Assembly (NCBI GenBank): GCA_011772275.1
Contig: WVZU01000276.1
Location: forward strand, 4,512-13,180
Reading direction: 5' to 3'
DNA from: Planctomycetales bacterium
GTDB taxonomy: Bacteria > Planctomycetota > Planctomycetia > Pirellulales > UBA7805
Length of the DNA: 8,669 nucleotides
Shown here: positions 1-5,654 of the stretch, piece after piece
Layout: the number at the start of each line of letters is the position of its first letter
Numbering within the stretch: the first letter of the stretch is position 1
The notes under the pieces: generated by a model
Told to the model about the DNA's origin: nothing
Databases searched by the model: none
Seen by the model: the letters and a program-made list of their open reading frames with translations, nothing else
Program-made: the position numbers and the translations under genes

Positions 1-95
1 TGAACACCGTGCTGGCCCTCCGGCCGCATCGGCGATGGCAAGATCATGGTGCTTCCTGTCGAGCGGTACGAGTCGGAGGGCCAGCACGGTGTTCA
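1..95. repeat. Perfect 22-bp inverted repeat at window edge (1-22 / 74-95)
   Basis: Bases 1-22 (beginning TGAACACCGTGC) are the exact reverse complement of 74-95, separated by 51 bases. The right arm is the natural 3' end of the P-II-like gene just before its TAG at 97-99. Read in that gene's frame, the left arm gives a TGA at 1-3 and then Thr-Pro-Cys-Trp-Pro, which does not look like P-II sequence. The repeat starts at base 1, so it may extend further to the left. The simplest reading is a fold-back junction (a chimera or contig-end artefact). A real short element with terminal inverted repeats, or a long-range hairpin, is possible but less supported. There is no T-tract, so an intrinsic terminator is unlikely. 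Confidence 0.8.
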
Positions 96-99
96 TTAG
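4..99 (+). pseudogene. C-terminal fragment of a P-II-like nitrogen regulatory protein
   Basis: The open frame ending at TAG 97-99 reads SGRIGDGKIMVLPVERY and then a short hydrophilic tail ending GQHGVH. S-x(3)-G-D-G-K-I is the C-terminal P-II (GlnB/GlnK) signature, which normally reads TGxIGDGKIF; here Met replaces the usual aromatic residue. P-II proteins are trimeric sensors of ATP/ADP and 2-oxoglutarate that control ammonium uptake and glutamine synthetase. The usual RIRTGE segment after the signature is absent, so the tail is divergent or this is a P-II-like paralogue. The frame is closed by TGA at 1-3, inside the left arm of the inverted repeat, so only about 25 residues are readable. 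It could be an intact gene cut by an artefact or a truly broken gene. The next gene follows after 12 bases, suggesting co-transcription. Confidence 0.55.
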
Positions 100-111
100 A
101 CGGAGGATCGC

Positions 112-594
112 ATGGTGGGTGAGCAAGTCATTTTGCGGGTAGAAGGTGAAGTCGCAACGCCGCGAAGGCTGACCCGTGAGGACCTCAAAACCATCGAGGA
201 TCGTTTCCAGATCGCCGATGTCAGTCAGATCGATCCCCAACGACAAGGCCGCGCCGTGATGCTGGAGGGGGTGCTGGACCTGGTGCAGCCCCAGCCGGCC
301 GCCCGCTACCTGACCCTGCACGCATCCGCGGACGATTTTCACGCCAGTATCCCACTCGACCAGGTCCGCCAGCTGGGCCTGTTCATCTATGAACGCAACG
401 GCCAACCGTTGGACGTCTCGGCCGGCGGGCCGCTGCGTTTCTACATCCGGGATTTCGCCGCCTGCCACAGCGGCGAAATCGACGAATGTGCCAATGTTAA
501 ATTCGTCGACCGGATCGAACTTTCGTCCGAAAAAGGACTCGATACGCGACCGGTCGACGACCAGGACCACGAGGCGCTGCACCAGCAGCAGTAG
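112..594 (+). CDS. Small stand-alone sulfite-oxidase/molybdopterin-fold protein, probably without catalysis
   Basis: This 160-residue protein has no signal peptide or membrane segment. Its layout matches the core of the oxidoreductase molybdopterin-binding (SUOX-like) domain: an N-terminal strand, LTREDLKTI (20-28), LEGVLDLV (51-58, matching the usual W-x-GV-x-L-x-DLL), an ASADDFHASIPL stretch (71-82), NGQPL (96-100), GGPLRFYI (105-112) and VKFVDRIEL (129-137). In catalytic members a conserved Cys before the GV-x-L segment ligates molybdenum. Here that region reads DPQRQGRAVMLEG and has no Cys; the only cysteines are C118 and C126. I therefore infer a non-catalytic or structural relative. The start is supported by CGGAGG at 101-106, five bases before ATG. 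Catalytic SUOX-family enzymes are usually longer than 250 residues. The family assignment rests on motif pattern alone. Confidence 0.75.
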   Translation: MVGEQVILRVEGEVATPRRLTREDLKTIEDRFQIADVSQIDPQRQGRAVMLEGVLDLVQPQPAARYLTLHASADDFHASIPLDQVRQLGLFIYERNGQPLDVSAGGPLRFYIRDFAACHSGEIDECANVKFVDRIELSSEKGLDTRPVDDQDHEALHQQQ

Positions 595-664
595 CACTAC
601 ATCGGCCAAACAAGATCGCAGAAAGGGCCTCCTCGTCGGTTCCCACCCGCCCACTCCAAACAGG

Positions 665-1936
665 CTACTCAGGCAAGATCCGCTCGGCGGCGATCAGTTC
701 TTCAAAAGTCTGCCGGCGACGGATGACGTGCGTCGCGCCGTGGGTGATCAGCACTTCGGGAGCCAAGGGCTTGGAGTTGTAGTTGGAGGCCATCACCGCT
801 CCGTAAGCGCCCGCCCCGCCGATGACCAGATAATCCCCCACCTCCGCCTTGGGCAGGGTCCGGCTGCTGACGAAGCCTCCTTCCTCCTGCGTAAAAATAT
901 CGCCCGACTCGCACAGCGGGCCGCCTACCACGACCGCTTGCATCGGGCGGTCCTGCGAGCCGTCTGCCGGTGCCAGGGACATGGGATGATAGGCGCCGTA
1001 GAGGATGGGACGAGCCAGATCGTTGAAGCCGGCGTCGAGTAGATAAAACAGGTTACCGCCCATCCGTTTAATCGCCCGTATTTCGCTGATCAAGTACCCG
1101 GACTCGGCGGTCAGGTAGCGACCCGGCTCGATCTCCAACCTCAGACCATGCTCTAAACCGCTCTCCAGGCGTTTCCGTGTGGCGTCCCACAACTGGAAAT
1201 AGGCATCCAGATCGACGTACGCTTCGCCTTCCTTGTAGGGCACCGGCAAACCGCCGCCGGCGCTGATCGAGACCAGGGTCGAGCCGACGTGTCGAGCCAT
1301 TTGTTCCATGGCGTCACAGACGCGGGACAAGTGTTGCAAATCGGTGCCCGACCCAATGTGCATGTGCAAGCCGGTGACCGCCATCCCACGGGCCGCCGCC
1401 CGCTCTATGCAGTCACTCAATTCCTCGTACCAGATCCCGTGCTTTGACTGCGCGCCACCCGTGTTGGTCTTTTGACTGTGCCCATGGCCAAAACCGGGAT
1501 TGACGCGCAACGAGATTTCGCCGCCCGACAGGTGGTCGCCCAACTGGTCGATCATATCGGGCGAACCGCAATTGACATGCAACTGGTGCTGAATGACCAA
1601 GTCCAGCGATTCGCGATCAAAGATATCGGCCGTGTAGACGATCGGTGGGGGCTGACCGTGGTCCGGGTATCCGGCTGCCAGGGCGCGGCGGATCTCCCAG
1701 CCGCTAACCGCATCCACCAGGGTGCCATGACGCCGACAAAGGTCCAGAACGGCCAGATTGCTGCACGCCTTTTGCGCAAAGCGAACGACATCAAAGGCGG
1801 CCAGATCTTCAATGCGTTCCACGATCTTGGCGGCGTCATAGACGTAGACCGGCGTGCCAACATCTGCCACGATGTCGGCCACGGCAACTCCGGCAATCTG
1901 TTGCCGGATGTGCGGAAAAGTCGGGGTGGCGGGCAT
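665..1936 (-). CDS. lysA: Diaminopimelate decarboxylase
   Basis: LysA is a PLP enzyme that decarboxylates meso-diaminopimelate to L-lysine, the last step of the DAP pathway, in the cytoplasm. From the ATG at 1936 the protein has 423 residues, normal for the family. It shows the alanine-racemase-type barrel with the PLP lysine in RFAQKACSN (K56), HMHIGSG (191-197), the phosphate-binding glycines in SAGGGLPVPY (227-229), EPGRYL (270-275), DAGFNDL, the active-site GGPLCESGDIF with Cys342-Glu343, and GAYGAVMASNYNSKP with Tyr378 near the C-terminus. All expected active-site residues are present. An in-frame GTG at 1966 would add ten residues (423 to 433); I prefer the ATG because the extension looks non-conserved, although neither start has a strong Shine-Dalgarno. 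The gene converges with the SUOX-like gene across a 70-base gap and diverges from hpf. Confidence 0.95.
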   Translation of the reverse strand: MPATPTFPHIRQQIAGVAVADIVADVGTPVYVYDAAKIVERIEDLAAFDVVRFAQKACSNLAVLDLCRRHGTLVDAVSGWEIRRALAAGYPDHGQPPPIVYTADIFDRESLDLVIQHQLHVNCGSPDMIDQLGDHLSGGEISLRVNPGFGHGHSQKTNTGGAQSKHGIWYEELSDCIERAAARGMAVTGLHMHIGSGTDLQHLSRVCDAMEQMARHVGSTLVSISAGGGLPVPYKEGEAYVDLDAYFQLWDATRKRLESGLEHGLRLEIEPGRYLTAESGYLISEIRAIKRMGGNLFYLLDAGFNDLARPILYGAYHPMSLAPADGSQDRPMQAVVVGGPLCESGDIFTQEEGGFVSSRTLPKAEVGDYLVIGGAGAYGAVMASNYNSKPLAPEVLITHGATHVIRRRQTFEELIAAERILPE

Positions 1937-2010
1937 CCGTCCAAGTCCCTGGGTTGCGTCGACCACCGGCGGCCGCTGGGTCGGCAGGGGGGGCCGCTGG
2001 CAAAAACACC

Positions 2011-2039
2011 ATCATAGGCGGGTGAGCGGCCATTGAAAA
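2011..2039 (-). promoter_or_regulatory. Candidate sigma-70-type promoter for lysA
   Basis: On the minus strand TTTTCA (2039-2034, 4/6 match to TTGACA) is followed after exactly 17 bases by TATGAT (2016-2011, 5/6 match to TATAAT). Transcription would start near 2004, leaving a leader of about 70 bases before ATG 1936 and about 40 before the alternative GTG at 1966. This is the best match upstream of lysA, but no experimental support is available from sequence alone. Confidence 0.45.
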
Positions 2040-2179
2040 CGTGCCCACGGCCCCGCTCGAGCATCCCCTGCCGTCCCGGCCGGGCAGGTCAAAATCGCGG
2101 TTCTCCCACAAAAACATGTCCTCACACCGCAAAATCGTCACTCTTTACCCACCCATGTCAGGACCAGTAGAATGGCAGC

Positions 2180-2230
2180 GTCGCAGATTGGAGGATGTCG
2201 CAAACTTGACGTTGCGGCAAACTGCGGTGC
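2180..2230. repeat. Three imperfect 17-bp direct repeats, possible operator
   Basis: Units start at 2180, 2197 and 2214, each 17 bases long, with a shared core around GTCGCAAACT: GTCGCAGATT, GTCGCAAACT and GCGGCAAACT. An inverted pair, TGTCGCA (2196-2202) and TGCGACA (2228-2234), frames the last two units, and a TTGACG hexamer lies at 2206-2211. The array is about 230-280 bases upstream of hpf and about 245-295 bases upstream of lysA. It could be a regulator-binding site, but the units are short and chance is not excluded. Confidence 0.35.
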
Positions 2231-2340
2231 GACAGCCCAAACAGGATTCTGAACCGATGGAAATCCAACCGGTTCGACTTCTGCATCGATTCGCTGGCTG
2301 TGCTTGTCGCTTTTGCTCACATCATCGCCCTTTTCCGCGT

Positions 2341-2369
2341 TTGTGAAAGTACGCTCCAACGGGTAGAAT
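2341..2369 (+). promoter_or_regulatory. Candidate sigma-70-type promoter for the hpf-ptsN-HPr cluster
   Basis: TTGTGA (2341-2346, 4/6 match to the -35 consensus) is separated by 17 bases from TAGAAT (2364-2369, 5/6 match to the -10 consensus). The predicted start is near 2376, giving a leader of about 87 bases before hpf. A GCTGG/CCAGC hairpin (2380-2398) would lie at the very 5' end. The same GTAGAATGG string at 2167-2175 could be a weaker second promoter. I found no good sigma-54 (-24/-12) site. Confidence 0.45.
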
Positions 2370-2449
2370 GGGCCATTTTGCTGGCGACACTTACCAGCTG
2401 AAACTCCCGCATCGCGGCGCAGGTTGCTTGGCTGTCAGTAGTTATATAT

Positions 2450-2455
2450 AGGAGG
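2450..2455 (+). promoter_or_regulatory. Strong Shine-Dalgarno of hpf, fixes a GTG start
   Basis: AGGAGG sits seven bases upstream of GTG 2463, within an AT-rich stretch (TTATATATAGGAGG). This perfect ribosome binding site decides for the GTG; no ATG in this frame lies nearby, and the protein's conserved beginning QISISIRHG follows directly. Confidence 0.85.
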
Positions 2456-2462
2456 CGCTTGA

Positions 2463-2837
2463 GTGCAGATCAGCATCTCGATCCGACATGGACACTTAAG
2501 TGATGCGAGCCAACGGAAGGTTACCGAAAAGGTAGAAAAGCTGTCTCGCATCTTCGAGCGATTGACCGCGATTGACGTCACCATTGACTTAGAGCGGGAA
2601 GAGACGCCGTCGGTGGACTTGCGGGTTTCGGCAGAACACAAGCACGACTTTGTGGCCACCGATTGCAGTTCGCAGTTGATGGGTTCTGTGGACACGGTGA
2701 TCCACAAGATGGAGCAGCAGCTGCGGAAGTACAAAGAAAAGATTCAGAACCGTCACCGCAACGCTTCGGCACGCAACGTCGAGATTCCCGCGGCTGCCGA
2801 TGAGGTAGACGAATTCGAATTTGAAGACGAACTGTAG
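2463..2837 (+). CDS. hpf: Short ribosome hibernation promoting factor (HPF/RaiA, S30AE family)
   Basis: This 124-residue protein of the S30AE (sigma-54 modulation) family binds the decoding region of the small ribosomal subunit and silences ribosomes in stationary phase or starvation. The N-terminal strand QISISIRHGHLSDASQRKVTEKV (2-24) and the diagnostic stretch HDFVATDCSSQLMGSVDTVIHKMEQQLRKYKEKI (61-94) match the family, with a basic helix (KMEQQLRKYKEK) that contacts rRNA. It ends in a strongly acidic tail (DEVDEFEFEDEL) rather than the dimerising C-terminal domain of long HPF (about 180-190 residues), so it is the short type. It starts at GTG behind a perfect Shine-Dalgarno. ptsN follows after 79 bases on the same strand, echoing the hpf-ptsN pairing of the proteobacterial rpoN operon; no rpoN is present here. 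Confidence 0.92.
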   Translation: MQISISIRHGHLSDASQRKVTEKVEKLSRIFERLTAIDVTIDLEREETPSVDLRVSAEHKHDFVATDCSSQLMGSVDTVIHKMEQQLRKYKEKIQNRHRNASARNVEIPAAADEVDEFEFEDEL

Positions 2838-2916
2838 GGCCGCCGACAAGCTTGATAAATGAATCTGGCAAGCGACGAGAGAAATGCTGGAAAAGTGAAC
2901 TAAAGGAACACCCAGA

Positions 2917-3393
2917 ATGAAGTTTGCTGACTTTGTTTGTACGGCAGCGATCCGCCCGGACCTGAAAGCGGATACCAAGGAAGACGTGATCCGGGAAATC
3001 GCCGGCGCTTTGGCTGAGGCCGGCGAGATCGCTGAAGAGGAGCTGGATAGTATTGTGAAAGCGATTATGAAGCGAGAGGAGCTGGGTAGCACCGGCATTG
3101 GCCGTGGGGTGGCGGTGCCACACACCAAACATCCCAGCGTCGGTCAGCTGGTCGGGACCGTGGGAGTCAGCCATGAGGGGCTGGACTTTAAGAGCCTCGA
3201 CGGCGAAAAAGTCCAGCTTTTCTTCTTGCTGATCTCCCCACCCGACAGGCCCGGTGATCATCTTCGCGCCTTGGAAAATATATCTCGCCAGTTGCGCGAC
3301 GACACCTTCTGCCGGTTCCTCAAACAAGCAAAGACTGTCAGCGATGTCACGCAACTGTTAGAGGAGGCGGACAACAACCAGTTTACAGCCTAA
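2917..3393 (+). CDS. ptsN: PTS fructose/nitrogen-type EIIA domain protein
   Basis: This is a 158-residue, single-domain PTS EIIA type-2 protein (PtsN/EIIA-Ntr and fructose EIIA family). It accepts phosphate from HPr on a histidine and, in PtsN proteins, regulates targets by binding rather than feeding a sugar permease. The active-site motif is GRGVAVPHTKHP, with the phosphorylated histidine at H69. The second conserved histidine is H115 in GDHLRALENIS, and the family core TGIGRGVAVPH is intact. AAAGGA at 2902-2907, nine bases from the ATG, supports the start. Its position right after hpf and before an HPr gene, with no EIIB or EIIC in the window, favours a regulatory rather than a transport role. 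The alternative is a fructose EIIA working with a permease encoded elsewhere. Confidence 0.92.
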   Translation: MKFADFVCTAAIRPDLKADTKEDVIREIAGALAEAGEIAEEELDSIVKAIMKREELGSTGIGRGVAVPHTKHPSVGQLVGTVGVSHEGLDFKSLDGEKVQLFFLLISPPDRPGDHLRALENISRQLRDDTFCRFLKQAKTVSDVTQLLEEADNNQFTA

Positions 3394-3443
3394 ATGCGAC
3401 CTGAAAGTGCATGTTGCCAGGTCGGTGCAGTCGGATGAGCGAC

Positions 3444-3728
3444 ATGAATGCCAGACGCCGAGTCAGGGTAAATAACCCGCAAGGGTTGCACCTCCGCCCC
3501 GGCGAACTGTTCGTCCGACTGGCCAGCCAGTTTGATTCACAGATTGAGGTTACTTGTGGCGACCGGCGGGCAGATGGGAAGAGCTTGATCGACCTCTGCA
3601 CGCTGGGTGCCACGCAAGGGATGGAATTAGAAATAGAGGCCAGCGGTCCCGATGCCGAAGCAGCTCTCGAGGCCTTGGCGGAACTTGTAGAAAAAGAGTC
3701 CGTCGACGAGATGAATGCCGAGCAATGA
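3444..3728 (+). CDS. ptsH: HPr-family phosphocarrier protein
   Basis: HPr is the small cytoplasmic phosphocarrier between EI and the EIIA proteins. From ATG 3444 it has 94 residues. The active-site motif is NNPQGLHLRPGELFV with phospho-histidine H16, and the regulatory site ADGKSLIDLCTLGA carries the serine equivalent to Ser46 (S47). I chose the 3444 start because it puts these residues one position from their canonical numbers and CGGA lies at 3432-3435; in-frame ATGs at 3435 and 3411 would add 3 or 11 residues. The usual GLHARPA reads GLHLRPG here, an unusual pair of substitutions around the catalytic histidine. No HPr kinase is in view. It lies 50 bases after ptsN and 175 before ptsI. It could equally be called an NPr (ptsO-like) protein. 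Confidence 0.9.
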   Translation: MNARRRVRVNNPQGLHLRPGELFVRLASQFDSQIEVTCGDRRADGKSLIDLCTLGATQGMELEIEASGPDAEAALEALAELVEKESVDEMNAEQ

Positions 3729-3903
3729 GAGGCCGACGAGCAGTGCGCTGATGGTTTTAGACACCAAGCGACCCGTCGACCCCAAGCATGCTTGGCGCGG
3801 GACAAGCACGTGGTGCCGCGCCGTTGCCCCACCGGTCCCCTGCCGGGAAGACCGGTTTGCAGCCGCACCCACCCGCAGCCGCGCTGGACCTCCACAGCAT
3901 TAG
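3715..3903 (+). other. Open frame bridging HPr and ptsI, possible leader ORF
   Basis: An open frame of 62 codons begins at ATG 3715 inside the end of the HPr gene and stops with TAG at 3901-3903, directly against the ptsI ATG (3904). The frame is the same as ptsI, so a readthrough product would be a fusion. The predicted peptide is Arg/Pro-rich, matches nothing I know and has no clear Shine-Dalgarno, so it may be chance. Its interest is that ptsI itself lacks a visible ribosome binding site, and ribosomes ending here would be placed on its start. The DNA also holds a perfect 14-bp palindrome CCAAGCATGCTTGG (3782-3795) and a 7-bp inverted repeat ACCGGTC/GACCGGT (3831-3837 / 3850-3856). Confidence 0.25.
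3782..3856. repeat. Palindrome and inverted repeat between HPr and ptsI
   Basis: CCAAGCATGCTTGG (3782-3795) is a perfect 14-bp palindrome, and ACCGGTC (3831-3837) pairs with GACCGGT (3850-3856) across a 12-base loop. The palindrome is a candidate dimeric-protein site. The second could fold in RNA about 50 bases before the ptsI start. There is no T-run, so neither looks like a standard intrinsic terminator. Confidence 0.4.
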
Positions 3904-5646
3904 ATGCAGCAACTACAAGGTATTGCCGTTTCCCCTGGCGTCGCCATGGGCGAAGCGCTGGTGGTGGACCAGGAAGGGTTTCGCATTCCTGAACGCTTCG
4001 TAGCGCGCGACGCGGTTACCCATGAACTGGATCGCCTGCACGCCTCGCTGCAAGCCGCCGCCCAGGAAATCGCCGCCAACCGCGATGCCGTCACTCGGCA
4101 GTTGGGCGAACACTACGGCGCCATCTTCAGCGCTCATCTGGAGATGCTCAAAGACAGCAAACTGCAGGGCGAAATCGAGGACCTTATCCGACAGCAGCAC
4201 TATTCGCCAGAATATGCGGTCAGCCGCACCATGCGCCGCTACGCCAAGGTCTTCCAGCTGCTGGACAACGCCTTCATGGCCGAACGGGCCACCGATATCT
4301 TCGATATCGAAAAACGCCTGCTCAGACACCTCCTCGGCCGCCGCCGCGAAGAACTCAGCCAGGTCACGTCGCCCGTCGTGATCCTCGCTCACAACCTCAC
4401 GCCCAGCGAAACGGCCAACTTGAACCCCAAATTTGCCCTCGGCTTCGTCACCGAAAGCGGCGGACCAGGTAGCCATACGGCCATCGTGGCCGAGGCCATG
4501 CAACTGCCCGCGGTCGTGGCCACCGGGCCCTTCCTGACCGACGTCTCCGGCGGCGACCGGGTGATCATCGATGGCGATCAGGGACTGGTCATTCTGCAAC
4601 CCGACGAAGAGACCATCGCCCGCTATCAACACGCCGCCGAAGAACACCGCACCCTGGCCGCTCGACTGGAAAGCCTCGCCGACCAGCCCGCGGTCACCGA
4701 AGACGGCGTACGGATCCAGTTGTACGGCAATATCGAATTTCCCCAGGAAGTCGAAATGTGCCGCCGGCGTTCCGCCGACGGTATCGGCCTGTACCGCACC
4801 GAGTTCCTCTATTTGAACGCCGGCGCGGAACCGACCGAAGAGACACACTATGATGCCTACGTCAAAGTTCTGCACGACATGCAGGGCAAACCGGTCTGCA
4901 TTCGTACCCTGGACCTGGGCGCCGATAAACTGCGCAATCTGCCTAGCCCGGAAGACGAACGGAATCCGGTGTTGGGCCTCCGCAGTATTCGCTTGTCCCT
5001 GCGAAATGTGCCCCTGTTTCGCACCCAGCTGCGGGCCATCCTCAGGGCCAGCCTGCACGGCGAGGCCCAGATCATGTTTCCCCTGATCAGCAATCTGCAG
5101 GAATTGCGGCAGGCCAAAATGCTGCTGGCCGACGTGATGGAAGACCTCCAGGAATCCCAGGTGTCCTACGATCCGAATATCAAGATCGGCATGATGGTCG
5201 AAGTGCCGGCGGCCGTCATGCTGATCGACCGCTTTGTGCAGGAAGTCGACTTCTTCAGCATCGGCACCAACGACCTGATCCAGTACACCCTGGCCGTCGA
5301 TCGTGGCAATAAAGACGTAGCCAGCCTCTACACCGCCACGAACCCGGCTGTGCTGCGCCTGATACGCACAACCATCCGGGCGGCGGATCGAGCTGGCAAG
5401 CCGGTCAACCTCTGCGGGCAGATGAGCGGCAGTTCGATGTACACGATGCTGCTCCTGGGGCTCGGCTTACGCCAGTACAGCGTGCCACCCGCCGCTTTGC
5501 TGGAAATCAAGCGCGTCGTTCGTAGTGTGAACATCAAGCAATGCGAACGGGTCGCCCGCCGCGTGATGCAAATGGACAACCCTCCAGCAATCAAAAACTA
5601 TTTGCGCGAACAACTCAAATTGCTCGCACCCGAATTGGTCTCGTAG
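3904..5646 (+). CDS. ptsI: Phosphoenolpyruvate-protein phosphotransferase (PTS enzyme I)
   Basis: Enzyme I transfers phosphate from PEP to HPr and starts the PTS relay. The 580 residues match classical EI length, with no N-terminal GAF domain as in PtsP (EI-Ntr). The order is an N-terminal HPr-binding region (about 1-145), a swivelling phosphohistidine domain with GGPGSHTAIVAEAM and active H191, and the PEP-binding barrel (about 262-560). The barrel carries GLYRTEFLY (R298), RTLDLGADK (R334), MMVEVPAAVML (Mg ligand E433), GTNDLIQYTLAVDRGN (D457) and the catalytic cysteine C504. Two motifs differ from the usual form: GGPGSH instead of GGRTSH, and CGQMSGS instead of CGEMAGD. The key His, Arg, Glu, Asp and Cys are all present, so it is probably active. 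An in-frame TAG directly precedes the ATG, fixing the earliest start; no Shine-Dalgarno is evident. Confidence 0.95.
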   Translation: MQQLQGIAVSPGVAMGEALVVDQEGFRIPERFVARDAVTHELDRLHASLQAAAQEIAANRDAVTRQLGEHYGAIFSAHLEMLKDSKLQGEIEDLIRQQHYSPEYAVSRTMRRYAKVFQLLDNAFMAERATDIFDIEKRLLRHLLGRRREELSQVTSPVVILAHNLTPSETANLNPKFALGFVTESGGPGSHTAIVAEAMQLPAVVATGPFLTDVSGGDRVIIDGDQGLVILQPDEETIARYQHAAEEHRTLAARLESLADQPAVTEDGVRIQLYGNIEFPQEVEMCRRRSADGIGLYRTEFLYLNAGAEPTEETHYDAYVKVLHDMQGKPVCIRTLDLGADKLRNLPSPEDERNPVLGLRSIRLSLRNVPLFRTQLRAILRASLHGEAQIMFPLISNLQELRQAKMLLADVMEDLQESQVSYDPNIKIGMMVEVPAAVMLIDRFVQEVDFFSIGTNDLIQYTLAVDRGNKDVASLYTATNPAVLRLIRTTIRAADRAGKPVNLCGQMSGSSMYTMLLLGLGLRQYSVPPAALLEIKRVVRSVNIKQCERVARRVMQMDNPPAIKNYLREQLKLLAPELVS

Positions 5647-5654
5647 GAGAAATG

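Larger units (their letters stand above)
1937..2462. other. Divergent intergenic region between lysA and hpf
   Basis: This stretch of about 500 bases separates the minus-strand lysA from the plus-strand hpf. I see no convincing gene: the open frames on either strand have no Shine-Dalgarno and no recognisable domain. It contains the lysA promoter candidate (2011-2039), a 17-bp imperfect repeat array (2180-2230), two copies of GTAGAATGG (2167-2175 and 2363-2371), the second serving as the -10 of the proposed hpf promoter, and a small hairpin GCTGG/CCAGC (2380-2384 / 2394-2398) at the predicted 5' end of the hpf message. If the GTG at 1966 is the real lysA start, the region begins at 1967. Confidence 0.7.

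Noticed and set aside
595..664. Bidirectional terminator between the SUOX-like gene and lysA
   Set aside because: The convergent gap would suit one, but I found no stable hairpin followed by a T- or A-run.
2041..2346. 101-codon plus-strand frame between lysA and hpf
   Set aside because: No Shine-Dalgarno, Arg/Pro/His-rich composition, no domain, and it overlaps the proposed promoters.
2138..2359. 73-codon minus-strand frame in the same intergenic region
   Set aside because: It starts from a rare codon without a ribosome binding site and runs across the candidate hpf promoter and repeat array; no recognisable domain.
2381..2398. Sigma-54 (-24/-12) promoter before hpf
   Set aside because: TGGCGACACTTACC has the first half-site, but the second half-site does not fit and the spacing is one base short, so the sigma-70-type site just upstream is preferred.
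2578..3354. 258-codon minus-strand frame spanning hpf and ptsN
   Set aside because: It covers two well supported genes on the opposite strand and the gap between them; no family features.
3913..5058. 381-codon open frame on the minus strand opposite ptsI
   Set aside because: It is antisense to a clear full-length enzyme I; long antisense frames are expected at this GC content, and the predicted protein has no recognisable domain.
5541..5654. Upstream extension of the small ORF into ptsI
   Set aside because: This part lies within the conserved ptsI coding region in another frame; only the section after the Shine-Dalgarno at 5645-5649 is plausible.
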